The notes beneath the pieces were generated by a model that worked only from the letters and a program-made list of their open reading frames with translations, searched no databases and had not been told where the DNA came from. A DNA stretch of 52,912 bases, taken from Moorena sp. SIO3I8 (lineage in GTDB: Bacteria > Cyanobacteriota > Cyanobacteriia > Cyanobacteriales > Coleofasciculaceae). The number at the start of each line of letters is the position of its first letter. Within the stretch, counting starts at the first letter, position 1. The stretch covers positions 91,172 through 144,083 of the forward strand of contig NZ_JAAHHW010000018.1 of NCBI RefSeq assembly GCF_010692325.1. Reading direction: 5' to 3'. A program made the position numbers and the translations under genes. Below are positions 23,460 through 33,186 of this stretch, in pieces.

Positions 23460-24611
23460 CTATACTTTGTTCAGAGCTTGGTCAAAGGTCATCAACAGGG
23501 ATTCCAGGGAAAAAGTAGACTTGGCATGGATATAACCCTCCTTGGCTAGCCTATCTGCAGCGCTTGGATCACTGAGCAAATTACCAATGACCTTAGCCAG
23601 TGCTACTGGATCTCCTGGCGGTACCAAGTGACCAGTCACGCCATCCTGAATTAACTCCACTGCACCACCAGCAGCAGCAGCAACTACGGGTCGTTTTGCC
23701 AACTGACCCTCGACAATCACCCGACCAAAGGGTTCCGGTTCAGTAGAGGTATGGACTACAATATCGCAAGCAGACATCAATGCTGGCACGTCATTGCGAA
23801 ATCCCAGCATGTGAACACGACCAGCAAGTTCTGGTGCGGCAGCCATGGCTTTGAGCCGTGAGGTGTATTCTGCTTCACCAAATAGCGCTTCACCAACCAA
23901 CAGGGCGTGTACATTGGGGAGTTCCTGTAAGGCTTCTAGTAAAATATGCTGACCTTTCCAGTAAGATAGCCGACTGAATAAACCAACCAGTGGAGCATCA
24001 CCAATGCCGAGCTGGTCACGGATTTGAGCTGATTGATCCGATGCGAGATTATCGAAGGGGTCTGAACCAATACCGCCGTAAACCAGTGTTACTAGGTCTT
24101 CACGTCCCCCAGCAGCGATAAAGGCTTCACCAGTAGCACGAGAATTGACCAATACTTGAGATGCTAGACGATTAGCTAGGAAAACGGCTATCGCACGATT
24201 GAGGGAGCTAAAGTGTGGTGCGGTCACAATATCTCGCAGGTGCCAAACCACTGCAGGACCGCCCATCAATGTTGCGATCGCAGCAGCAATGAACGCTTTT
24301 TGGGAGTTGGCGTGTACTAGCTCAAACTCACGTCCAACTGCTGCTATTCGACAAGCCATCCACCACAGGGGAGGTAATGCCTTGAGAGCGGCGCTCATTC
24401 CCCCTGAACTCCTTACGGATAAGATGGCTTGGGGTGCAGGTATGACCTTGACCTTCACCTGTGCAGCTTCCAGCCGTTCCCGGAACGGGCCATCGGCAAA
24501 CAGTAGTACTTCGCTGGTGTCCCGGTAGGCAGTGGCCAGATCCAGCAGGCTCAACTCAGCTCCGCCCAAAACGGCGGCATGATCGACAAAAAGGACTCGA
24601 CGGCGCTTCAT
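23460..24611 (-). CDS. Glycosyltransferase family 4 protein
   Basis: This 383 aa GT-B protein begins RRVLFVDHAAVLGGAELSLL, a typical GT4 N-terminus with the GGAE loop. The C-terminal domain has FGRVIVEGQLAKRPVVAAAA, holding the E-x7-E-like nucleotide-sugar site, then GGAVELIQDGVTG. It should add a sugar, with retention, to a lipid-linked glycan at the inner face of the membrane. It is the last gene of the minus-strand polysaccharide cluster, 84 bases after the next GT4 gene. Donor and acceptor are unknown. Confidence 0.88.
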   Translation of the reverse strand: MKRRRVLFVDHAAVLGGAELSLLDLATAYRDTSEVLLFADGPFRERLEAAQVKVKVIPAPQAILSVRSSGGMSAALKALPPLWWMACRIAAVGREFELVHANSQKAFIAAAIATLMGGPAVVWHLRDIVTAPHFSSLNRAIAVFLANRLASQVLVNSRATGEAFIAAGGREDLVTLVYGGIGSDPFDNLASDQSAQIRDQLGIGDAPLVGLFSRLSYWKGQHILLEALQELPNVHALLVGEALFGEAEYTSRLKAMAAAPELAGRVHMLGFRNDVPALMSACDIVVHTSTEPEPFGRVIVEGQLAKRPVVAAAAGGAVELIQDGVTGHLVPPGDPVALAKVIGNLLSDPSAADRLAKEGYIHAKSTFSLESLLMTFDQALNKV

Positions 24612-24695
24612 AAGAGTGGGTAGTCCAAAAAAGAGTGTTTCAAACGTGCAAAAGCTCAGAGACTAATCTGATAACTGATCTGAGCTAAATGTTGA

Positions 24696-25832
24696 TTAAT
24701 CGATGGCAGCTTGATAAACAGATTTAATTCGTTGAGCAATCACCGGCCAAGTATAGTGCTCATGAACATAAGCTTGACAAGCCTCAGAGCTAGGGAGTTG
24801 ACGCTGACCAGAAAATACCTCGATCATGCCCTGAGCAAGTTGATCAACAGAAGTCCCTTCAAACAATAAGTCTTCTGAAAAAGGCTGTAGAATCTCTGGA
24901 ATACTATCTACAGGTGTTCCTAGAACTGGCGTTCCATTCACCAATGACTCAATAACAATCAGACCAAAGCCTTCCCATGCCACGGTTGGCACAACTGAGA
25001 AACTTGCAGCACGGTAAGCTAGGGCTAAATCTTGATCCGACACAAAACCCAACAAGCGGACATGGTCAGTCAGTCCTAATGCTTCAATCTGTGCTTGCAA
25101 GGTTGGCATCAGTGTGCCTTTACCCGCTATCAGTAGCAGCACGTCTGGATAGCGCTTACGCACCTGATCCACTGCTGCAATTAAATTTTCCAAGCCCATG
25201 CGTTTAGCTAACCGTCGCACAGCTAAGATAATTGGTCGCTCTTGAGACCAGCCTAGTTTTGACCGTGCCTCCTGGGGTGTAATGGTGGTGTCGAAACGCT
25301 CGGTATCAACCCCCGGAGGAATGATGTGAATGCGCTCTAGTGGGATATGATACTCTTGGTGCAAGGTGTTGCGGAAAGCCTCAGAAAGTACGATAAACTT
25401 AGCTATCCGTTTGTAAGTCACCCGCTCTAGCATCCATTTTAAGCGAGTCGCAACGGTATTGCTGCCTTCTACATGCCCTTCTAAGGCCCAAGGCCCTTGG
25501 AAGTGCATCACCATTGGGCGACTGTCTAATTGATCGAGAATTGGAAAGGTATATAAAGCGAAGTGGGACACTACTAGGGGGTAGTCTTCCTCCTTCAGCA
25601 CTCGATGCATCGTTTGTCGGATACCGCTCCAGCGTTGCCAGAGAGGGGATTTATGGCTAGCAAAGGCTTGGACTTGACCACCGGAGTTTTCAGATACAGC
25701 GGTTGAGCCTGCCACTAAGCCATGCATCTCCACACCAGCTTGGGGTAAGTAACGAGTGCAATCGTAATAAACTCGGTTGAGTCCTCCTGCTTGTTCAGGG
25801 AACCAACCCATACCAATTTGAAGTGTTTTCAC
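24696..25832 (-). CDS. Glycosyltransferase family 4 protein
   Basis: This 378 aa GT-B protein starts with GTG at 25832: KTLQIGMGWFPEQAGGLNRV is the natural N-terminus. The frame is open 87 codons further upstream, but that part translates a GGGAGTA array (PTPYSLLPTPYSL) and a GGGGAGAT array and is not credible coding. GAGG lies about 12 bases before the GTG. The C-terminal domain has RRLAKRMGLENLIAA and EGFGLIVIESLVNGTPVLGT, the donor-binding acidic pair. It is flanked by another GT4 gene (84 bases) and the beta-propeller gene. Confidence 0.85.
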   Translation of the reverse strand: MKTLQIGMGWFPEQAGGLNRVYYDCTRYLPQAGVEMHGLVAGSTAVSENSGGQVQAFASHKSPLWQRWSGIRQTMHRVLKEEDYPLVVSHFALYTFPILDQLDSRPMVMHFQGPWALEGHVEGSNTVATRLKWMLERVTYKRIAKFIVLSEAFRNTLHQEYHIPLERIHIIPPGVDTERFDTTITPQEARSKLGWSQERPIILAVRRLAKRMGLENLIAAVDQVRKRYPDVLLLIAGKGTLMPTLQAQIEALGLTDHVRLLGFVSDQDLALAYRAASFSVVPTVAWEGFGLIVIESLVNGTPVLGTPVDSIPEILQPFSEDLLFEGTSVDQLAQGMIEVFSGQRQLPSSEACQAYVHEHYTWPVIAQRIKSVYQAAID

Positions 25833-25866
25833 AGTACTATAGCCTCGATAGTGTTTGTTAAAGCAA

Positions 25867-26064
25867 AGGGAGTAGGGAGTAGGGAGTAGGGAGTAGGGAG
25901 TAGGGAGTAGCGGGAAAAAAATTGAATGTACCTGATAAGTATGATCAACGCTATCAATTAAATTGGTAAGCTGCTGTGCCTTTAAATTGCCTATTTTCCA
26001 ATTAGGAAAAAACCTGAAAAACCACCACATCTTCACCCCATCTCCCCATCTCCCCATCTCCCCA
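25867..26064. repeat. STRR arrays upstream of the GT4 gene
   Basis: Six GGGAGTA units lie at 25867-25911 and three to four CCCCATCT units at 26036-26064, with AT-rich sequence between. No gene is present, though one frame stays open by chance. Confidence 0.85.
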
Positions 26065-26104
26065 AAGCGCTCCCATTCAAAATTTAAATGCACAACAGCT
26101 TAGC

Positions 26105-28297
26105 TTAGGGGTCTATCTTTATCCGGTACATTAAAGCTTTAGCGTAAAAATCCTCTTCAGCAAATAGCAAGTATTCTCCATTTTTTCTTCGCACTACTCT
26201 TAAGGCCATCGGGACATCCAGCCAACCTGTGGTTGATTTGACTTCTGGGCCGGGGTTTATTTTGCCAATCTCTTGACCTGTGCGAAAATCATAAACTCGC
26301 ACTTTAGGGTATCGATTCGGATCTTTTTCAAAACTATTATCGACATAGCCGACAAATAAATAGTCTCCCGAAACCGCCATACTTTTCGGTAAATCTGGTC
26401 TTACTCCTTCGGATTTTTGATTGTAAGCGATGACTACTTCACCGGCTTTTTGTGGCGCTTTACTCCAATTGATATATTTGACAGCTCTGTTACCAATCAA
26501 TCCCCAATCACCCCTTTTATCAAACGTCGGGGAATATCCAGCAATGTACATGGTATCGGTTTTCGGATGATACTCAAGTCGTTGAATAATTTGAAATTCC
26601 TTTGGCATTTCAAAGGATTGTTGATTGTTAATATCGTAAATCGGGCTGCCGTAGGCATCAAACCGTTTAAGGGATAGTTTTTTAATCCCGTTTCTTGATG
26701 TACCTATCCAGATATTACCGTCATCATCAGGCCAAAATCCCCAACCCCGATAGTTTTGTCCTTGATTATATTCACCTTTTTCAGCCTGTTCCTCTTGTCC
26801 ATTACCGTTTTTATCTTGCCAATACCGATAATCCAATTGACTTCCCCAAAATGAGGCAGTGGGAATAGCAACTTCCCCATCAGTGTCCGGATTAAACCGA
26901 TAAACATGGATACCAGCTGACTCGGTATACATACTATTAGTAAACATAAGCTTCCGACCCTTAACCCGGCGAATCATAGCACCAGCATTATGCTTGATAG
27001 TCTTATTAATTCGCTTATCATTAGGATATTTAAAGGGATTAACGGTATGGGCGACATGAGTCCATTCTTGACCTGATGATTTACTGTAATCTAGTTTAAA
27101 CTGTTGATTTTTCGTATGAACAACAGTTTCATCCGCTGGATCAATATCAGGAATGTCAATAAATAAGAGACCTTGCAATTTCCAATTGAGAGTGCCATCC
27201 AGTTTGTAGCTATCCACGGTTAATCCACCGGCTTGCCAAGCGTAAATTCGACTGGGATCACTGGCGACATAAATATTATTATCCTGATCGACTCCAATCC
27301 CGGTAATGGAATTAAAATGTAAGGGTCTAATTTTTCCAATTTCCTGAGGACTTCCGCTGTATATTCCCCCTTTGACACCAAAGGTTCCATCAGGAGTTGG
27401 ATTTCCACTGCTGTCTAGATTTTTAAAGATTTTAATCTGGTTATCAGGTCCACCATCTCCTACTAATAGGCGATTTTGATTATCCACAACAATAGCTGTA
27501 GGGATGCGAACCGACTCAATTTTACCTTGAACTTTGCCCGTTTCTATATTTAACTTAAGTATCTTATTGGTCTTGTTCTGGATAACCCACAATGATCCAG
27601 TTTTATCTAATGCTAACTTACCCGGTTGATTCACTGACCATTTTTTAACCGGTTTCATGGTCTGGGCATCATAAACTTTGATTTTATTGTTAGGAGTATC
27701 ACTAACATATAAGCGACTATTATCTGCTGCAATTCCCCGAATCAAACCTTGATTGGTATTGATAATCAACATACTCTTATCATAGCCATTACCCCCCTTA
27801 AACTTTGCTCCTTTATAATTACTTCTGTTATAGCGACGAACACAATACCATTTATCATCAGAATTGGGATATCCTACGCCATAGCGACCCTTTTGTGTCA
27901 TCGCCATGTAAATATAGTTATCATTGACTGCGATCGCAGTTCCCCCCGATCGTCCCCAGCCATGGGTAGCATCGAGTTGACCAAGAACATCACCATTTTT
28001 ATAAACCCCCCCTTCTCTACCAGCTTCATCCCAGGGAGCATTAGCATAAACCGTACCATCGGGACTTACAGCCATCCCTAAAATCGATAGCTGGACATGT
28101 TTTCCCTTGCCGGGAAGCTCACCTCCAGGACCATAGGTATTACCGATCCAAGAGGTAGTGTAAGTTAACCGTTGGCTTGGGTTGGATTCAGCAGTTATAG
28201 TGTCATTGTTGCTAATCACAGAATGGGCAATAATTACCAAAACAGCGATCACAGGAACAATCGCAGCATATTGCCATTCGGGGATAGGTCTTGACAT
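26105..28297 (-). CDS. Large exported beta-propeller (NHL-like) protein
   Basis: This 730 aa protein has an uncleaved-type signal/anchor helix at about 11-29 (AAIVPVIAVLVIIAHSVI). It continues as repeated beta-propeller blades with NHL-like strands such as LYVSDTPNNKIKVYD, LLVGDGGPDNQIKIF and IYVASDPSRIYAW. At about 494-508, DKNGNGQEEQAEKGE has the spacing of a calcium-binding loop (dockerin/EF-hand-like). No catalytic family is recognised. Propellers of this kind bind proteins or sugars, or act as lyases. Its place among glycosyltransferases suggests it binds or modifies the exported polysaccharide in the periplasm or at the surface. The upstream gap is pure repeats, so it may have its own transcript. 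Confidence 0.75.
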   Translation of the reverse strand: MSRPIPEWQYAAIVPVIAVLVIIAHSVISNNDTITAESNPSQRLTYTTSWIGNTYGPGGELPGKGKHVQLSILGMAVSPDGTVYANAPWDEAGREGGVYKNGDVLGQLDATHGWGRSGGTAIAVNDNYIYMAMTQKGRYGVGYPNSDDKWYCVRRYNRSNYKGAKFKGGNGYDKSMLIINTNQGLIRGIAADNSRLYVSDTPNNKIKVYDAQTMKPVKKWSVNQPGKLALDKTGSLWVIQNKTNKILKLNIETGKVQGKIESVRIPTAIVVDNQNRLLVGDGGPDNQIKIFKNLDSSGNPTPDGTFGVKGGIYSGSPQEIGKIRPLHFNSITGIGVDQDNNIYVASDPSRIYAWQAGGLTVDSYKLDGTLNWKLQGLLFIDIPDIDPADETVVHTKNQQFKLDYSKSSGQEWTHVAHTVNPFKYPNDKRINKTIKHNAGAMIRRVKGRKLMFTNSMYTESAGIHVYRFNPDTDGEVAIPTASFWGSQLDYRYWQDKNGNGQEEQAEKGEYNQGQNYRGWGFWPDDDGNIWIGTSRNGIKKLSLKRFDAYGSPIYDINNQQSFEMPKEFQIIQRLEYHPKTDTMYIAGYSPTFDKRGDWGLIGNRAVKYINWSKAPQKAGEVVIAYNQKSEGVRPDLPKSMAVSGDYLFVGYVDNSFEKDPNRYPKVRVYDFRTGQEIGKINPGPEVKSTTGWLDVPMALRVVRRKNGEYLLFAEEDFYAKALMYRIKIDP

Positions 28298-28331
28298 AGT
28301 TTTTTCCCTGAACTCGAAACTATTTAAAAGA

Positions 28332-28690
28332 CTGAAGACTCAAGGGTGAAGGTTGAAGGTTGGATGGTTGAAGGTTGAAGGTTGTTCGCGAAGCGTGGCC
28401 AATAGGCCAAGGTTGAAGGTTGAAGGTTGTTCGCGAAGCGTGGCCAATAGGCCAAGGTTAGATGGTTGAAGGTTGAAGGTTGAAGGTTGTTCGCGAAGCG
28501 TGGCCAATAGGCCAAGGTTAGACGGTTGAAGGTTGTTCGCGAAGCGTGGCCAATAGGCCAAGGTTAGACGGTTGAAGGTTGTTCGCGAAGCGTGGCCAAT
28601 AGGCCAAGGTTGAAGACTGTAATATGATGTCCGCATAATTACCCTTAATAAAAATCTCCCCATCTCCCCATCTCCCCATCTCCCCCTGCC
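28332..28690. repeat. Composite repeat: GGTTGAA units with five palindromic cassettes
   Basis: GGTTGAA heptamers alternate with five copies of a roughly 29-base cassette containing TTCGCGAAGCGTGGCCAATA then GGCCAAGG, itself made of two small palindromes (TTCGCGAA and TGGCC-AATA-GGCCA). CCCCATCT units follow at 28655-28685. Long open frames on the minus strand (repeating LAYWPRFANNLQPST) are artefacts. Confidence 0.9.
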
Positions 28691-28707
28691 CGAGCCCCAC
28701 ACTTTGA

Positions 28708-29787
28708 TTATGGGTATTCAACCGGACTTGATCTCAGAAGCTGATGATAAACAGTAGTAATCTTCTCCACCATAGTGGTGACGGTTAGTTCCTCAATGTT
28801 TTGCTGTGCTGCACGTCTTAATCTATCCTGTTCAGATGGACTAGCCAGAAGCATCTCGATCTGATCTGCCAGTGCGATCGCATTTTTCGGAGGAACTAGC
28901 ACTCCTGCCTTACCGTAATCTAGTGCTTCGGGAACACCATCCACCCTAGTAGCAACAATCGGGCAACCCACCTGTCGTGCTTCCATCAAAACCAGAGGGA
29001 AAGACTCACGGTGTGAAGCCAGGACAAAAACATCCGCTGCCATCATGTAAGCTTGAGGATTTTTTTGAAAACCCTCAAAGTGGATACGATCAGCAACTGA
29101 CGATGCCGCAGCTTGAGTTTCAAACATTTGACGGTCGGGACCATCTCCCACTAAGTACAAATGTGCCTTAGGAGAACTCTTAGCGACCTGCTCAAAAGCG
29201 CTAATTAACTCAGTAATTCCCTTACGTCGGTTCATGCCAGCTACCGTGACAATAGCCGGATGTTCCAAAGCTTTAGGAGTGCAGGTATCTAAAGCCGGTA
29301 ATCGGGGACTACCTAAAGTGCGATTCTTGATCACAGGCATTTTCCCCATGGGAATACCCCGCTTAGACATCGACGTTGCTACCGCATCACTCACAGAAAT
29401 CACCCGTTCAGCTAATCCCATCACTACTGAGCTACGTTGGTAAACATTGTGAATATGGGATACTAGCTTATATTTTGCTGAACCCCGTAGGAACCAAGCT
29501 AGGACTACTCCCGTCATCATGTGTCCATGGACAATATCTGGCTGAAATTCTGCGATTATCCCTCGATAACGCCCAGCAGCCTTGAGCAGATGCAACGGTT
29601 TTCGGGTCTGATCAAGTTCAAAGTGACTGACGCCATAACGGCTTAGCAATGTTTCATATCCGCCGCCAGCAGAGGCAATAGCAACCTCATGACCCGCTTT
29701 CGCTTGCTCACAGGCAACGTCAATCGCTACATTGACAATACCATTACCAGTTTCTTTAATATGGTTTAAGATATGGAGTATACGCAT
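28708..29787 (-). CDS. Glycosyltransferase family 4 protein
   Basis: This 359 aa GT-B protein starts MRILHILNHIKETGNGIVNV. The ATG at 29787 is preceded by GGGAGAGG at 4-5 bases, so it is preferred to an upstream TTG. VHGHMMTGVVLA and GMNRRKGITELISAF mark the N-domain and linker, and ESFPLVLMEARQVGCPIVAT is the GT4 donor site. It follows the Wzy-like gene by 62 bases and is probably in the same transcript. Confidence 0.88.
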   Translation of the reverse strand: MRILHILNHIKETGNGIVNVAIDVACEQAKAGHEVAIASAGGGYETLLSRYGVSHFELDQTRKPLHLLKAAGRYRGIIAEFQPDIVHGHMMTGVVLAWFLRGSAKYKLVSHIHNVYQRSSVVMGLAERVISVSDAVATSMSKRGIPMGKMPVIKNRTLGSPRLPALDTCTPKALEHPAIVTVAGMNRRKGITELISAFEQVAKSSPKAHLYLVGDGPDRQMFETQAAASSVADRIHFEGFQKNPQAYMMAADVFVLASHRESFPLVLMEARQVGCPIVATRVDGVPEALDYGKAGVLVPPKNAIALADQIEMLLASPSEQDRLRRAAQQNIEELTVTTMVEKITTVYHQLLRSSPVEYP

Positions 29788-29849
29788 CAAACCTCTCCCA
29801 AAAAGCAAAGCACCGCCATATTTGACCTATAAGTTAGTTTATAAGTTAG

Positions 29850-31394
29850 TTAGGAATTGGTAGTTGAAACATCCGGGTGTTCCTTCCGCTGTTCCTTTCC
29901 ATCTCCTACTTCTGTTATTCTTCTGTCAGTGCCATTGATCAGAAAATTTTCATAAATCTTTTCTTTAGTAGTGTTCACTTCAGCAATACTTTCCATGTCC
30001 GAAGAAAGCTTATTTTGATGCTGGTGATACTTATGTGCTGCCATAGTTAGACCCAAAAATCCCCAAATATAACATCCCCCGACACCAAGCATGGCGCTAC
30101 CAATCGGTAGCCCGATTAAATTACTCAAACCAATAGCACGAGCAGCACTCATAAAGGAATCACGGCGAATCTCAGGATATTGGAACACACTATATACCAG
30201 CAGGAGCAATCCAGACACATAGGGGAGAGTGCCAAACCAGCCTAGTGTAAAAAACATATCTAAAATGCCACTGTCAATCACAAGGCTTCGGAGTTCCCCT
30301 TGTTCAGTGATAGTGAATGTATTTCCAATCCCATTACCTAGAACCATAGAAAGAGCTTTGCCAAGACTCTCTTCATAGATCTGTTGTCTAACTTCCGCGC
30401 TGTGATCATTTCCAAGGTCAGAAAATGTTGCCAAACGACTACCAATTACCTCCGAGAATGGCTCAATCGTGGTTAACGGCACGATACAAATTCCCATCAC
30501 CAGGATAGAAATAATGATGCGCATCTGGATTTTGGGTTTGAGTGAACTGGTTAGGGAAGCCAGTCCAAAGAACCAGCTCGCCCACATCGTCCGTGACAAC
30601 GTTAGTAGAAAAGACAAGTAACCAGCTATGGAAGCAGGAATACGTAAAGGACTGTTATTATTAAATAACAACAGCAAACCCACCATCATGGTTGCGGCAA
30701 ACGGTCCAGTGGAATTCATCGTGCTCCACAAACGAATACCAAACGGTTCGGGATTCCCCATCGAGAACATTCTGGCGTTGATCAGCCAAAATCGATCCCA
30801 CTCCGGTGCGATCACATATTGCACTAAGCCATAGACTCCCATCACCAATACACCCCAGAGGAATGTGCGCTGAATGTTTTGGCGATAGCGAGGATAATCT
30901 CGCCAATTTATAAATAAGTAGAAACCTAAAAGAATCGGGGTGAACCAGTCTATCAGTGCTCGAATAGCGAAAATAGGAGTGCTTTTAATCAGACCAATGA
31001 TAAAGCCATACAAAATACTGGTGAATCCCAAAATAAAAGGCAAACCCCCCTGTTTATAGGCTCTAGGAAGGTATTTTAGAAAGGTATCCACAGTAATCCA
31101 TGTCACCACAGGCGCTACTAGCAATACTGGACTCGGATTAACCCAGTTACTGCGATAGTCAATTAAACGACGAACCAACGGCATTAGAAACCATAGCCAC
31201 CACATAAAACCTAAGTAGAGGACAGGATACCGTCGATACAGAAAAAGACCTACCGCAAACCCTACCACAGGCAATAAAATACGCATGATGGTGCCAGCAC
31301 CAGCAATAATGCCCAGTATTGTAATCACAACAAATAACAGGATGGCTGTCCAAGCAGGGGCTGGTTCTAGTTTGATCGGAATTCCTTTTGTCAT
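29850..31394 (-). CDS. O-antigen ligase/Wzy-like membrane protein
   Basis: This 514 aa protein has about ten to eleven membrane helices between residues 15 and 465 and a large loop in the second half (about 315-395, with the RLATFSDLGNDHSAEVRQQI motif followed by GNGIGNT). That pattern is seen in Wzy polymerases and O-antigen ligases, whose active site lies in a periplasmic loop with an Arg/His pair. A hydrophilic 50-residue cytoplasmic tail ends it. It would polymerise repeat units or attach finished chains. It lies upstream of a GT4 gene. Whether it is polymerase or ligase cannot be told. Confidence 0.75.
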   Translation of the reverse strand: MTKGIPIKLEPAPAWTAILLFVVITILGIIAGAGTIMRILLPVVGFAVGLFLYRRYPVLYLGFMWWLWFLMPLVRRLIDYRSNWVNPSPVLLVAPVVTWITVDTFLKYLPRAYKQGGLPFILGFTSILYGFIIGLIKSTPIFAIRALIDWFTPILLGFYLFINWRDYPRYRQNIQRTFLWGVLVMGVYGLVQYVIAPEWDRFWLINARMFSMGNPEPFGIRLWSTMNSTGPFAATMMVGLLLLFNNNSPLRIPASIAGYLSFLLTLSRTMWASWFFGLASLTSSLKPKIQMRIIISILVMGICIVPLTTIEPFSEVIGSRLATFSDLGNDHSAEVRQQIYEESLGKALSMVLGNGIGNTFTITEQGELRSLVIDSGILDMFFTLGWFGTLPYVSGLLLLVYSVFQYPEIRRDSFMSAARAIGLSNLIGLPIGSAMLGVGGCYIWGFLGLTMAAHKYHQHQNKLSSDMESIAEVNTTKEKIYENFLINGTDRRITEVGDGKEQRKEHPDVSTTNS

Positions 31395-31810
31395 TAGGTG
31401 TTAGGGATTATATCAAGTCCGGTTTAATACCTATAATTAATGGGAGTGTGGGGAGATGGGGAGATGGGGAGATGGGGAGATGGGGAGATGGGGAGATGGA
31501 GAAGATTTTGATTAAGGATAATTATCGTGACATAATATTTAGATATACAGCAGTTTTCAATATTTCGTATTCCGAGATCTGCTATTCCCTTTCCACATTT
31601 AGTCAACAGTCAACCAAATAACCTACCCTACGGGAACGCCAAAGGCGAACAACCAAATAACCTACCCTACGGGAACGCCAAAGGCGAACAACCAAATAAC
31701 CTTGGCCTATTGGCCACGCTTCGCGAACAACCTTCAACCAAATAACCTTGGCCTATTGGCCACGCTTCGCGAACAACCTTCAACCAAATAACCTTCCACA
31801 GTCCCTTTTG
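31395..31810. repeat. Repeat block left of the GT2 gene
   Basis: Seven GGGGAGAT units lie at 31446-31499. At 31612-31798 are two cassettes with CCTACCCTACGGGAACGCC plus AAAGGCGAACAA and two with CCTTGGCCTATTGGCCACGC plus TTCGCGAACAA. These are the inverse orientation of the block at 32765-32876 on the other side of the GT2 gene. Confidence 0.85.
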
Positions 31811-32743
31811 CTAGCCTAAGCAATTTTTCCAGCTCAACCAACCCTGCCAACGTCCACGCAAAGAAGCAAGCCACTTTTGTCCTGCTAAAAGTCCTTCCTT
31901 GGGGAAAGACCGCAAACATTGTAGGAAACCCGGTTGAACTCGCGTTCCGACCAATGTTGACCAAACTATAAATATAATCCGTTGTAGAACAGGGAAGTAA
32001 TCTAACAAAACTATAGTTTCATTATGTGCCGCATTAATTAGGGCAGTATCGCTAAAAACTATGCCTCGCTGATCCTCATCAAAACGCTGTGCTGGATAGT
32101 GGTCTACTGCTACCCCTGGGTCATAAATCAGCTTCCAACCCGCTTTTCTTAGGGCTAGACTAAACCCCAGATCATTATGGACTTGAGCTCCCGTCCCTCG
32201 CAGACGCTGATCAAAGCGCAAGCCCGATATAGCAGTTCGTCGATAGCTCATGTTAGCTCCCTTAAGGATATCCACCTCGCGAGGTAAACCTACCCCCAGG
32301 TGATGATTACCAATCACCCTTCCATACCATTGCACTCGACCTACTCGTTCTTTAGCACCATTTTCCAGGTAGTTACCCAGATGTACCCAATCCCGTCCAC
32401 CGACACCCCCGATCCGGTGATCGGACAGAAAGTGAGTTTCAATATAAGCTAACCAATTGCTACGGGGAGCAGCATCATCATCGGTAATGGCAATAATATC
32501 TCCCTGTGCTGCATCAAGACCTGCGTTGAGAGCGGCCACTTGCCCCGGAATACTTAATTTCACAGGACGCATGGGTAAAACCTCAGGGTTGAATGCTTCA
32601 AGAAACTCCCAAGTTTCAGCATCAGTATCCCGTACAATCACCAAGACCTCATCCGCTGGTCGAGTTTGCTTCTCCAGGGCCTTTAAACACCGTTCTAGGT
32701 CTTTTGGACGGCGATAGGTGGGGACTATAACAGTGATTCTCAT
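31811..32743 (-). CDS. Glycosyltransferase family 2 protein
   Basis: This 310 aa GT-A protein starts MRITVIVPTYRRPKDLERCL. It has the DDDAAP metal-binding motif (ITDDDAAPRSNWL, about 91-103) and a later hydrophobic segment around 243-262 that may touch the membrane. It transfers a sugar with inversion. Both flanks are large repeat blocks in inverted orientation, so the gene sits like a cassette; the isolated position means it may have its own promoter within the right-hand repeats. Confidence 0.87.
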   Translation of the reverse strand: MRITVIVPTYRRPKDLERCLKALEKQTRPADEVLVIVRDTDAETWEFLEAFNPEVLPMRPVKLSIPGQVAALNAGLDAAQGDIIAITDDDAAPRSNWLAYIETHFLSDHRIGGVGGRDWVHLGNYLENGAKERVGRVQWYGRVIGNHHLGVGLPREVDILKGANMSYRRTAISGLRFDQRLRGTGAQVHNDLGFSLALRKAGWKLIYDPGVAVDHYPAQRFDEDQRGIVFSDTALINAAHNETIVLLDYFPVLQRIIFIVWSTLVGTRVQPGFLQCLRSFPKEGLLAGQKWLASLRGRWQGWLSWKNCLG

Positions 32744-32764
32744 TTCTTCTACGGTTGAGTTAGG

Positions 32765-33178
32765 TTGGAAAGTTGAAGGTTATTTGGTTGAAGGTTGTTC
32801 GCGAAGCGTGGCCAATAGGCCAAGGTTAGACGGTTGTTCGCCTTTGGCGTTCCCGTAGGGTAGGTTAGACGCTTAAAGGTTGTTTGTCAGAATGCAGAAT
32901 GGTGAATGCAGAATGGTGAATGAAGAATGAAGAATGAAGAATGAAGAATGCAGAATGAAGAATGAAGAATGAAGAATGAAGAATGAAGAATGGTGAATGG
33001 TGAAGGCAGAATGGTGAAGGCAGAATGGTGAAGGCAGAATGGTGAAGGCAGAATGGTGAAGGCAGAATGGTGAAGGCAGAATGCAGAATTCTAAATTCTA
33101 AATTCTAAATTCTTAATTTTTAATTCTTCATTCTCAATTCTCAATTCTCAATTCTCAATTCTTCATTCTACATTCTAA
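32765..33178. repeat. Inverted repeat block and GAATGAA array right of the GT2 gene
   Basis: At 32765-32876 there is one TTCGCGAAGCGTGGCCAATA cassette and one TTCGCCTTTGGCGTTCCCGT cassette joined by GGTTAGACG units. From 32888 to 33178 runs a long array of 7-base GAATGAA/GAATGGT/GAAGGCA units that gives way to ATTCTCA/ATTCTAA units on the far side, so the array is roughly palindromic. No gene is seen. Confidence 0.88.
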
Positions 33179-33186
33179 ACAGATTA

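Noticed and set aside
25833-26093. 87-codon N-terminal extension of a GT4 gene
   Set aside because: Consists of translated STRR arrays; GT4 proteins start at the KTLQIGMGWFPE position.
28324-28721. Three overlapping minus-strand frames with repeated LAYWPRFANNLQPST
   Set aside because: Artefacts of the palindromic cassette array between two real genes.
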